Origin: Erwinia sp039023475
Lineage (GTDB): Bacteria; Pseudomonadota; Gammaproteobacteria; Enterobacterales; Enterobacteriaceae
Direction of reading: 5' to 3'
Assembly: GCF_039023475.1 (NCBI RefSeq)
Contig: NZ_JBCHVB010000004.1
Coordinates: forward strand, 372,001 to 436,000
Length of the DNA stretch: 64,000 bases
Shown: positions 7,345 through 14,318 of the stretch, one piece after another
Position numbering within the stretch: position 1 is the stretch's first letter
Layout: every line of letters starts with the position of its first letter
The notes under the pieces: generated by a model
Database searches by the model: none
What the model was told of the DNA's origin: nothing
What the model saw: only the letters and a program-made list of their open reading frames with translations
Translations under genes and position numbers: made by a program

Positions 7345-8655
7345 TCAGCTCTCCGCAGCAGGGTGAGGGGCATTTTTCAGCGGGCGCGCCGGGCGGGAGA
7401 CAATGATGCCAATCACGCCGCCCACGATCAGCGCTATCGCCACAATCAGTAAGCCGTAGTGATAGCTGTTAGTGACATCTTTGATTTTGCCGAGGATTGG
7501 CGGCAGGCCCAGCCCGACAAAATTGGCGACGGTATTGATAAAGGCGATCGAGGCCGCCGCCGCTACGCCCGCCAGTTTCTCGGTGGTCACCGCCCAGAAG
7601 ATGGGCGTCAGCGCAAAGTTAAAGCCCACCGTCAGCACCAGCAACAGGTAAGACACCATGAGATTACCGGCATAAATCGCCACGGCCAGACAGAGGCCGG
7701 AGAGGATCAGCGGCAGGCCAAGGTGCCAGGAACGCTCGTTGGTCCGGTCAGAGTGACGGCCATTCAGATACATAAACAGACAGGCCATCACAAAAGGAAC
7801 CGCCGAGAGCAGGCCTATCGCCAGGTTACTCTGTTCGGCCGCCATGCTTTTCACAATGAGCGGCATAAATAACGTAATGCCGATAGAGCCAAACGCCTGT
7901 AAAAACCACACCAGGCTCAGCAGCAGGACGGTTTTATCCTTCAGCGCGCGCAGCCAGCCGTGATTTTTGCCAATCTCGACGCCGACGTTGTCCTGCTGGA
8001 GCCGCTGGCGCAGCCAGGACTTCTGTTCACTGCTCAGCCACGCAGCCTGTTCCGGCGTATCAGGCAGACGCCACAGGACCAGACAACCGAGGATCACCGC
8101 GGGCAATCCTTCAAGCGCAAACAGCCAGCGCCAGCCGGCCACATCCGCGATACCGTGCAGATTCAGGAGCGCACCGGAGACAGGCAGGCCAATAATGGAA
8201 GCCGCCACCGATCCCATGTAAAAGAAGGACATCGCCCGTGCGCGGTTACTTTTTGGAAACCAGCAGGAGAGGTAATAAATGATCCCCGGCGCGAAGCCCG
8301 CCTCAGCCATACCGAGCAGAAAACGCATAACGTAAAGCTGGTTTGCGCTATGCACGAAAGCCATACCGGTACTGACAATTCCCCAGGTGATCATGATGCG
8401 CGCAATCCAGCGGCGGGCACCGACTTTCGTCATGATGATATTACTGGGGATCTCAAAAAGGATATAAGAGACGTAAAACATGCCGACACCCAGGCCGTAC
8501 ATGCTGGCCGACAGGCCAAGATCGGCGTTCATTTGCAGCGCGGCGATAGAAATATTGGTTTTATCGAGATTCGCCACAAAATAACAAATCATGATAAACG
8601 GGATAATTTTGGCATTGAGCTGCTGGAGCGTGGAGGAGTACAGGTCAGTGTTCAT
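7345..8655 (-). CDS. MFS transporter, anion:cation symporter (ACS) type, in the DgoT slot
   Basis: This is a 436-residue inner-membrane permease with about twelve hydrophobic segments. It belongs to the ACS branch of the major facilitator superfamily that carries organic anions such as sugar acids. The N-terminal ICYFVANLDKTNISIAALQM and the segment RWIARIMITWGIVS are typical of that branch. It occupies the place of dgoT after dgoD, but its sequence is not like E. coli DgoT, whose N terminus has VICYVDRANLAVA. GAGG nine bases before the ATG supports the start. A 191-bp gap separates it from dgoD, so it may have its own promoter. Galactonate is the likely substrate by context, not proven. Confidence 0.85.
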   Translation of the reverse strand: MNTDLYSSTLQQLNAKIIPFIMICYFVANLDKTNISIAALQMNADLGLSASMYGLGVGMFYVSYILFEIPSNIIMTKVGARRWIARIMITWGIVSTGMAFVHSANQLYVMRFLLGMAEAGFAPGIIYYLSCWFPKSNRARAMSFFYMGSVAASIIGLPVSGALLNLHGIADVAGWRWLFALEGLPAVILGCLVLWRLPDTPEQAAWLSSEQKSWLRQRLQQDNVGVEIGKNHGWLRALKDKTVLLLSLVWFLQAFGSIGITLFMPLIVKSMAAEQSNLAIGLLSAVPFVMACLFMYLNGRHSDRTNERSWHLGLPLILSGLCLAVAIYAGNLMVSYLLLVLTVGFNFALTPIFWAVTTEKLAGVAAAASIAFINTVANFVGLGLPPILGKIKDVTNSYHYGLLIVAIALIVGGVIGIIVSRPARPLKNAPHPAAES

Positions 8656-8846
8656 GATAACAACCTCGGTAGCGCCGTCGTTGAATGCGGGCAGCAGGAA
8701 GCCAGCCCGCGACGAACAGCAGGTGTTTATGAATGTATTTTTGTTTTACTTGTGGATTAAGGGAAATGCTGGCCGGGCAGCAAGTGAGCGCTTCCCGCTG
8801 CGCTTACCTCAGTAAGTGAGTGGGATGAGCTCTGGCCCGATGCGAT

Positions 8847-9995
8847 TTACCATTCGGCGACAGCGCCATCCGGGAAGCGCCAGAGTGGATTGCGCCAGTC
8901 TGCCGTCTGCCGGCTGCGCTCGATCACCAGCTGTTCATCGATTTCAACACCAAGACCGGGTTTGGTCAGCGGAGCGAAGTGGCCGCCTCTGATGCTGAAG
9001 TCCTCTTTATTAACGACGTAGTCCAGCAGCTCAGCGCCCTGATTGTAGTGAATGCCCATACTCTGCTCCTGAAAGACGGCGTTGCGTGAAATAAAATCCA
9101 CATGCAGGCAGGAGGCCAGCGCAATCGGGCCAAGCGGGCAGTGCGGGGCCAGCGCCACGTCATAAGCTTCTGCCATCGCCGCGATTTTATGACACTCGGT
9201 GATGCCGCCCGCATGGGAAAGGTCCGGCTGAAGAATGGCAAGTCCGCCCGCTTCCAGCACGCGTTTAAACTCAAAACGGGAATACATACGCTCGCCGGCC
9301 GCAATCGGCAAATGCGTCTGGGCGGCCAGTTTCGGATAATATTCCGCCTGTTCGGCCAGTACCGGCTCTTCGATAAACAGCGGACGGTACGGCTCCAGCT
9401 CTTTAATCAGCACTTTTGCCATTGGCGCACTGACGCGACCGTGAAAATCCAGGCCAAATTCAATATCCCTGCCGAAGACTTCACGGATCTGCGCAACGGT
9501 GTTTACCGCCGCATCGATTTTCAGCGAGCTGTCGATAATGCCCATCTCCGCACAGCCGTTCAGCTTAAAGGTGTCAAAGCCAATTGCCCGCAATTTTTCT
9601 ATGCCGTTAATCACTTCCGCCGGGCGATCGCCCCCTACCCAGCTGTAAGCTTTTATCGTATCGCGCACCAGGCCGCCCAGCAGCTGCCAGACCGGCACGC
9701 CCAACACCTTGCCTTTAATGTCCCACAGCGCCTGATCGATGCCCGCAATGGCGCTCATCAGAATCGGGCCGCCACGGTAAAATCCGCCGCGATACATCAC
9801 CTGCCATAAATCGTTAATGCGTGCCGGATCCTGCCCCACCAGCGAGTCCGAAAGCTCATGCACTGCCGCCTCCACGCTGCGGGCCCGTCCCTCAATGACC
9901 GGTTCACCCCAGCCCGTGACCCCCTCATCGGTTTCAATTTTGAGGAACATCCAGCGCGGCGGCAGGCGATACGTTGTCAGTTTCGTGATTTTCAT
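8847..9995 (-). CDS. dgoD: D-galactonate dehydratase DgoD
   Basis: DgoD removes water from D-galactonate to give 2-keto-3-deoxygalactonate. The 382-residue product has the same length as E. coli DgoD and near-identical blocks such as MKITKLTTYRLPPRWMFLKI. It is an enolase-superfamily enzyme. The metal ligands Asp183, Glu209 and Glu235 and the acid/base residues His185 and His285 are all visible (GLDFHGR, FIEEP, AAGERM, LAPHCPLGP). Its ATG overlaps the dgoA stop by four bases (ATGA), so the two are translationally coupled. Confidence 0.97.
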   Translation of the reverse strand: MKITKLTTYRLPPRWMFLKIETDEGVTGWGEPVIEGRARSVEAAVHELSDSLVGQDPARINDLWQVMYRGGFYRGGPILMSAIAGIDQALWDIKGKVLGVPVWQLLGGLVRDTIKAYSWVGGDRPAEVINGIEKLRAIGFDTFKLNGCAEMGIIDSSLKIDAAVNTVAQIREVFGRDIEFGLDFHGRVSAPMAKVLIKELEPYRPLFIEEPVLAEQAEYYPKLAAQTHLPIAAGERMYSRFEFKRVLEAGGLAILQPDLSHAGGITECHKIAAMAEAYDVALAPHCPLGPIALASCLHVDFISRNAVFQEQSMGIHYNQGAELLDYVVNKEDFSIRGGHFAPLTKPGLGVEIDEQLVIERSRQTADWRNPLWRFPDGAVAEW

Positions 9996-10609
9996 TGAAC
10001 GGCTTCCTTCCAGGCATTAACGAATGCGCGCGCCTGCTCACGGGTGCGGGAAACGGGCTGGCCGGCGCGATAGAGATCGCTGCCAAGCCCGGCACCTGCA
10101 CAGCCTGCGGCCAGGAACGCGGAGAGATTGTCAGGCGTGACCCCACCGACGGCGAACACCGGTATGTCTGCGGGCAGCACCGCTTTCAGCGCGCTGATAT
10201 AACCCGGGCCAAACGCCGATGCAGGGAAAATCTTCAGCGCCTGTGCGCCCGCTTTGAGCGCGGTGAAGGCCTCAGAGGCGGTTGCGCATCCTGCCGCAAC
10301 GGTCATTCCTCTGGCAACGGCATGCCGGATAACCGCCACATCAACGTTTGGCGTGACCACCAGCTTGCTGTTTATTGCAGCCAGCCGGTCAACCTGTTCC
10401 GGCTCCAGTACCGTACCGGCACCAATCAGCGCCCTGTCGCTGAACTGGGTTACCATGCTGGCGATACTGAGATGCCAGTCCGGCGAATTGAGCGGAATTT
10501 CGATGGCGTCGAAACCCTCATCAATCAGCGTGGCGACATGCGCTTCGGCTTCTTCCGGTCGAATACCGCGTAAAATGGCGATCAGCGGTAGCTTAGTATT
10601 CCAGTTCAT
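9992..10609 (-). CDS. dgoA: 2-dehydro-3-deoxy-6-phosphogalactonate aldolase DgoA
   Basis: DgoA cleaves 2-keto-3-deoxy-6-phosphogalactonate to pyruvate and glyceraldehyde-3-phosphate. This 205-residue class I aldolase of the KDPG/KDPGal family has RGIRPEEA near the N terminus, the catalytic Glu37 (DAIEIPL) and the Schiff-base Lys126 (ALKIFPAS). The gene overlaps the end of dgoK by 17 bases and the start of dgoD by four, the packing of a tight operon. Identification is secure. Confidence 0.96.
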   Translation of the reverse strand: MNWNTKLPLIAILRGIRPEEAEAHVATLIDEGFDAIEIPLNSPDWHLSIASMVTQFSDRALIGAGTVLEPEQVDRLAAINSKLVVTPNVDVAVIRHAVARGMTVAAGCATASEAFTALKAGAQALKIFPASAFGPGYISALKAVLPADIPVFAVGGVTPDNLSAFLAAGCAGAGLGSDLYRAGQPVSRTREQARAFVNAWKEAVQ

Positions 10610-11474
10610 CTGCGATGCTCCTTATTCCATGCTGGAAAGCGCTATCACCCTCCAGCAACTCTGCCGTGAGGCCAGCAAAACGCAGCGCGCTCAGATAGCG
10701 TCCCGCCAGCGAACTACCGGCAATCACCGTAAGCGGCCCGGTGTTACCTGCCAGAAATGTTTTTGTCATCAGGGCCGCCTCATGACCAATCAGCACGCCT
10801 GAAAGGAAATCGCTGACCGATTCACGGCGACGGACGCCAAGCAGGTGCGCGGCACGTATTTCGAATAAGCGGGCAAGCAGGATGCTGTCGTTTGCACCCG
10901 TTTCAAGCCCCTGTTGAAATGCCTCTTCGTCATCTTGTTGGGCGGGCAACCCCATCCCGACCAGCGAATGATTCATCAGGATATGATGGAGTTCTCCGGT
11001 CATCAGGGTACGAAAATCCACGACTATGTCGCCTTCCGCCCTGACCCACTTACAGTGGGTGCCTGGCATCACGTAATGGCCCGCTGGCGCAAGCTGGATC
11101 GCGCCCATTAGCTGGGTTTCTTCGCCACGCATGACATTATGGTTATCCGCGCGTTCAAGGCTCAACCCGGGAACTATCCAGGCTTTTCCCTCCACCCTGA
11201 CCAGCCGGGAAGGGATATCCTTCAGCGAGACGGGGCAGGCGAGATAAGGCGCGTTCTGCCAGCCTGCATTACTGCCTACCATGCCCGCCATCACCACCGG
11301 CAGGTCATTGACCGGCCAGCCCTGAGTAACGCTGGCGAAAACTTCCGCCGGCGTTTTCCCCTGTAGCCTCGTTACGCCCGCTTCAGAGCGTCGCGTTTCC
11401 TGGCACTCTCCGTTGGCGTAATACCAGGCGCGCAGGTTGGTGGAACCCCAGTCGATGGCGATGTAGCTGGTCAC
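10593..11474 (-). CDS. dgoK: 2-dehydro-3-deoxygalactonokinase DgoK
   Basis: DgoK phosphorylates 2-keto-3-deoxygalactonate with ATP, the step between DgoD and DgoA. The 293-residue protein has the actin-like/ASKHA N-terminal motif YIAIDWGSTNLRAWY that binds phosphate, and PGTHCKWV in the middle. Translation starts at a GTG that overlaps the dgoR stop (GTGA), which implies coupling to the regulator gene. Size and context agree with E. coli dgoK. Confidence 0.95.
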   Translation of the reverse strand: MTSYIAIDWGSTNLRAWYYANGECQETRRSEAGVTRLQGKTPAEVFASVTQGWPVNDLPVVMAGMVGSNAGWQNAPYLACPVSLKDIPSRLVRVEGKAWIVPGLSLERADNHNVMRGEETQLMGAIQLAPAGHYVMPGTHCKWVRAEGDIVVDFRTLMTGELHHILMNHSLVGMGLPAQQDDEEAFQQGLETGANDSILLARLFEIRAAHLLGVRRRESVSDFLSGVLIGHEAALMTKTFLAGNTGPLTVIAGSSLAGRYLSALRFAGLTAELLEGDSAFQHGIRSIADELEY

Positions 11475-12166
11475 GTAATGTCCTTCATGCGTCGGGTTGA
11501 GCTGGCGATCATCGTTAAGGCTGCCTGTTCTGCGTCATCCGGCTTCTGGTGGCGAATCGCGTCAAACAGCGCCTTATGTTCCTGTAGCGTTTGGGGCATA
11601 TTTTCGTTATCCGGCATATAAGTCCGTTCAAAAATAGCCTTCTGTAGCGAACTGATCGCCACGCCAAGCTGTTGCAGCACCGGATTGTGCACCGATTCAA
11701 GCACCGCTTTGTGATACTCAATGTCTGCCTGATTAAACGCATCCCTGTTGTCATGGTTTGCGATCATGGCATTCAGCGCAGTTTCAATATTTGCCAGATC
11801 GCCCGAGGTGGCCCGCCCGGCTGACCATCGCGCAATCTGCGGCTCAACAAGGTTACGCACTTCGCTCATGGCGGCAATTAGCCCTGGATCCCCATCGTGC
11901 TTCAGCGACCACTGCAAAACGTCGCTGTCGAGAAAATTCCACTCGCTGCGCTGGGTAACAAATGCGCCGCGATAGCGCTTCATTTCCACCAGCCGCTTCG
12001 CCATCAGCGAGCGAAACACCTCGCGGATAATATTGCGGGAGGTGCTGAAATGTTCACAAAGTTCAGCTTCGGCCGGTAGCGAGGCGCCGGGCGCATATTT
12101 GCCCGATACAATCTCTTCACCAAGCGTCAGAATAAGGCGATCCGTTTTACTGAGTTCGTCTTTCAT
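11471..12166 (-). CDS. dgoR: GntR/FadR-family repressor DgoR
   Basis: DgoR represses the galactonate operon and is released by D-galactonate. The 231-residue protein has an N-terminal winged helix-turn-helix (about residues 8-72; PGASLPAEAELCEHFSTSRN, then IIREVFRSLMAKRLVE). A C-terminal FCD ligand domain (about 85-225) carries the metal-binding His and Asp residues typical of FadR relatives (DIEYHKAVLES). The ATG at 12166 is preceded by AAGGAG. It is the first gene of dgoR-K-A-D-MFS-dehydrogenase and probably represses its own operon through the paired sites about 100 bp upstream. Confidence 0.95.
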   Translation of the reverse strand: MKDELSKTDRLILTLGEEIVSGKYAPGASLPAEAELCEHFSTSRNIIREVFRSLMAKRLVEMKRYRGAFVTQRSEWNFLDSDVLQWSLKHDGDPGLIAAMSEVRNLVEPQIARWSAGRATSGDLANIETALNAMIANHDNRDAFNQADIEYHKAVLESVHNPVLQQLGVAISSLQKAIFERTYMPDNENMPQTLQEHKALFDAIRHQKPDDAEQAALTMIASSTRRMKDIT

Positions 12167-12266
12167 GTTGCTCCTTGCCTTCCGGGATATTCCTGCTCAC
12201 TTTACCGCTGTTCCCGGGGAACCCGCACGATTTACGTCTGGAAATGCGTTCTGCTTGATGGGGATA

Positions 12267-12299
12267 TTGTAGTACCATGATAATAGATTGTACTACAAT
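12267..12299 (-). promoter_or_regulatory. paired DgoR operators
   Basis: Two copies of the DgoR motif TTGTA(G/C)TACAA(T/A) lie here: TTGTAGTACCA (12267-12277, one mismatch) and TTGTACTACAAT (12288-12299, full match). Their centres are 21 bp apart, two helical turns, so both dimers would sit on one face of the DNA. The outer arms also form a perfect 9-bp inverted repeat. The motif is recalled from E. coli work and the assignment here is inferred. Confidence 0.8.
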
Positions 12300-12371
12300 G
12301 CAGATCACAAAACGGACAATTCAGGTTTTTGCGACATTTGCGGCTGACCGGGAAAAGGCATGATGGCAGGT

Positions 12372-12396
12372 AAAAAAGCCCCGGCGCGACCGGGAC
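12372..12396 (-). terminator. rho-independent terminator of yidA
   Basis: Nine bases after the yidA stop, a 7-bp stem (plus strand 12378-12384 with 12390-12396, one G-T pair) and a 5-nt loop are followed on the minus strand by six T. Confidence 0.85.
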
Positions 12397-12404
12397 TGGA
12401 GGGG

Positions 12405-13214
12405 TTAAAGCACAAACTTCTCAATGGCATGGGCCACGCCATCTTCCATATTGGTTTTGGTAATATACTGCGCAACAGCCTGCACCGATGCTATTGCATT
12501 ACCCATCGCCACGCCGGTTCCGGCATATTCCAGCATAGCGATATCGTTTTCCTGATCGCCGAGAGTCATCACCTGCTCGCGTGAGAGACCTAAGCGTTCA
12601 GCAAGCGCCTTTACGCCGGCGCCTTTGTTGACGCGCTTATCCATAATCTCCAGGTAATAAGGCGAGCTTTTCATTATGGTGTAGCGCTCGCGGGCTTCCT
12701 GCGGGAGGCGGGCGATCGCCTCATCCAGCTTCTCGGGAGAATCGATCATCATAACTTTCGGAAAGGTGGTAGCGGGGTCCATCTCTTCCACGGCGCGATA
12801 GCGAAGCGGAATACCCGTCATGGCCGATTCGTGAACCGTATATTCACTGATGTCTTTGTTCGCGGTATAGAGCAGAGATTTCGTCAGGGCCTGAAAATGG
12901 ACGCCAAGCTCGCGCGCCAGTTTTTCAAAATAGAGGTAATCATCAAAGTTCAGGGCAACTTCAGCGACGCACTCACCGGTTGCCGCATGCTGAACCAGCG
13001 CACCGTTATTGGTAATGCAGTACTGCCCCTCCTGCTGTAAATCCAGCTCCATCAGGTAGTTTTTTACGCCCACAAATGGCCTTCCGGTAGCCAGCACTAT
13101 TGCCACCCCCTTGTCGCGAGCGGCCTGGATAGCCTGCTTCACGCGCGGCGTGATCTCATGCTGCGGATTAAGCAAGGTCCCATCCATATCAATCGCAATC
13201 AGTTTTATTGCCAT
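12405..13214 (-). CDS. yidA: sugar-phosphatase YidA (HAD-IIB)
   Basis: YidA is a cytoplasmic haloacid-dehalogenase phosphatase of the Cof type with broad activity on small sugar phosphates. The 269-residue protein starts MAIKLIAIDMDGTLL, with the nucleophile Asp9 and acid Asp11. It also has VLATGRPF (motif II) and the Mg-binding GDQENDIAMLEYAG (motif IV) with Lys in NKGAGVKAL (motif III). I use the ATG at 13214 (GAGGAC upstream, aligned with E. coli) rather than the longer frame to 13247. Gene order toward gyrB is as in E. coli except that yidB is missing. Confidence 0.95.
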   Translation of the reverse strand: MAIKLIAIDMDGTLLNPQHEITPRVKQAIQAARDKGVAIVLATGRPFVGVKNYLMELDLQQEGQYCITNNGALVQHAATGECVAEVALNFDDYLYFEKLARELGVHFQALTKSLLYTANKDISEYTVHESAMTGIPLRYRAVEEMDPATTFPKVMMIDSPEKLDEAIARLPQEARERYTIMKSSPYYLEIMDKRVNKGAGVKALAERLGLSREQVMTLGDQENDIAMLEYAGTGVAMGNAIASVQAVAQYITKTNMEDGVAHAIEKFVL

Positions 13215-13551
13215 AACGTCCTCGTCAGCTAACGGATTTATGCCCATGCTAGCGCGGTTCAGCGCAAAAAGACCAGCCCGCTACGGACAATAAACCGGGC
13301 GGAAAGAGTAGCCTTAACCGCAACTTTGCGCGTAAAGTACCAACAGTTATTATCACATCAGGGAATGACACAGGCGTAGCGCATTTCCGGTAAGTTGCTT
13401 ACGGATAAGACAGCTTGTTTTGCAGGTGTAGCGAAGCACTGCCAGAGAGTAATAACCCGCTGCACTGTATTCCAGCTGCTGGCAGCCGTTAGCGGACAGG
13501 ATCCCACCCTCCCGGACGGGTCAGGGGAAGCAGTTTCAAGGAGGAAAAATA
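13215..13551. other. intergenic region between yidA and the LuxR-type gene
   Basis: These 337 bp carry the divergent control region of yidA and the LuxR-type gene. A short palindrome GTAAG-TTG-CTTAC (13390-13402) has operator-like symmetry. No ORF, RNA gene or clear sigma-70 promoter was recognised. Confidence 0.4.
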
Positions 13552-14133
13552 ATGAATATTCTGATCGTCAGCAGAGATAATTTCTTTATTTCTGGCACCA
13601 TCTGTCTGATTACACGCGTCTGGCCCCGCAGCAGAGATGATAACCCCGTTTTTATCATTTCTCAGCCCGATGCGTCTCCGCTCACGCCGGATCTGATTAT
13701 CAGCGATGTTAACCGGTTGATGCCTGGCATTTCTCATCCCCGCCTGACCAACCGTGTTCCCCGGCGACACGTAACGGTATACCTCGCCGCACAGTGTGAG
13801 TGTGGTCCTGGCAGTATCTGCCCGCTACACAATTTCCGCATTGAAAAACACAACGCGGGAGAAGCATTGATGATGCTGTTCTGTCACCATCTTAATGGCG
13901 TATTTGTGCAAAGCCATCAACCCTGCCGGCAGGCGAAACACAGCCTCAGCAAGCAGCAGGCGATGGTGGTGAAATATACCCGTCAGGGTATGTCGCTGAC
14001 CGATATCTCCCGTCTGACCCACCTGAGCGTTAAAACGATCAGCACCCACAAGCGGGCGGTCATGCGTAAGCTGGGAATGAAAAATAACAGTGAGTTTTAT
14101 CAGTATGCGCTGGAGGACCCCAGGCACGTTTAG
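13552..14133 (+). CDS. orphan LuxR-type DNA-binding regulator
   Basis: This 193-residue protein has a C-terminal LuxR/FixJ helix-turn-helix (about residues 131-190; SLSKQQAMVVKYTRQGMSLT, SVKTISTHKRAVMRKLGM). Its N-terminal half only loosely resembles a receiver domain (LIVSRDNFFISG, DLIISDV) and lacks the normal acidic pocket, so phosphorylation is unlikely. It recalls RcsA/BglJ-type auxiliary regulators. A cysteine-rich stretch, QCECGPGSICPLH (about 82-94), is unusual. AGGAGG seven bases before the ATG is a strong ribosome site. It sits where E. coli has yidB, next to gyrB. Target genes are unknown. Confidence 0.82.
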   Translation: MNILIVSRDNFFISGTICLITRVWPRSRDDNPVFIISQPDASPLTPDLIISDVNRLMPGISHPRLTNRVPRRHVTVYLAAQCECGPGSICPLHNFRIEKHNAGEALMMLFCHHLNGVFVQSHQPCRQAKHSLSKQQAMVVKYTRQGMSLTDISRLTHLSVKTISTHKRAVMRKLGMKNNSEFYQYALEDPRHV

Positions 14134-14152
14134 CGTGGCGGGCGGAGCCTGT

Positions 14153-14178
14153 AAAAAAGGCAGATCGGACGATCTGCC
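14153..14178 (-). terminator. rho-independent terminator downstream of gyrB
   Basis: A perfect 8-bp stem GGCAGATC/GATCTGCC with a 4-nt loop is followed on the minus strand by six T (plus A run 14153-14158). It lies about 140 bp past the gyrB stop and just past the stop of the convergent LuxR-type gene. Confidence 0.75.
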
Positions 14179-14318
14179 TGAGCGTGTTGCCAGATGCCTG
14201 TTGCCGCCATCCGGCCCGATCGTAACGCCATGAATGGCGTCATCCTGACAGCCTCCATGCCGATCGTGGCGCAGAGCGCCTGAAGGCTCTCGCCCGGCGC
14301 CCTGCGTTTTACCCGCCG

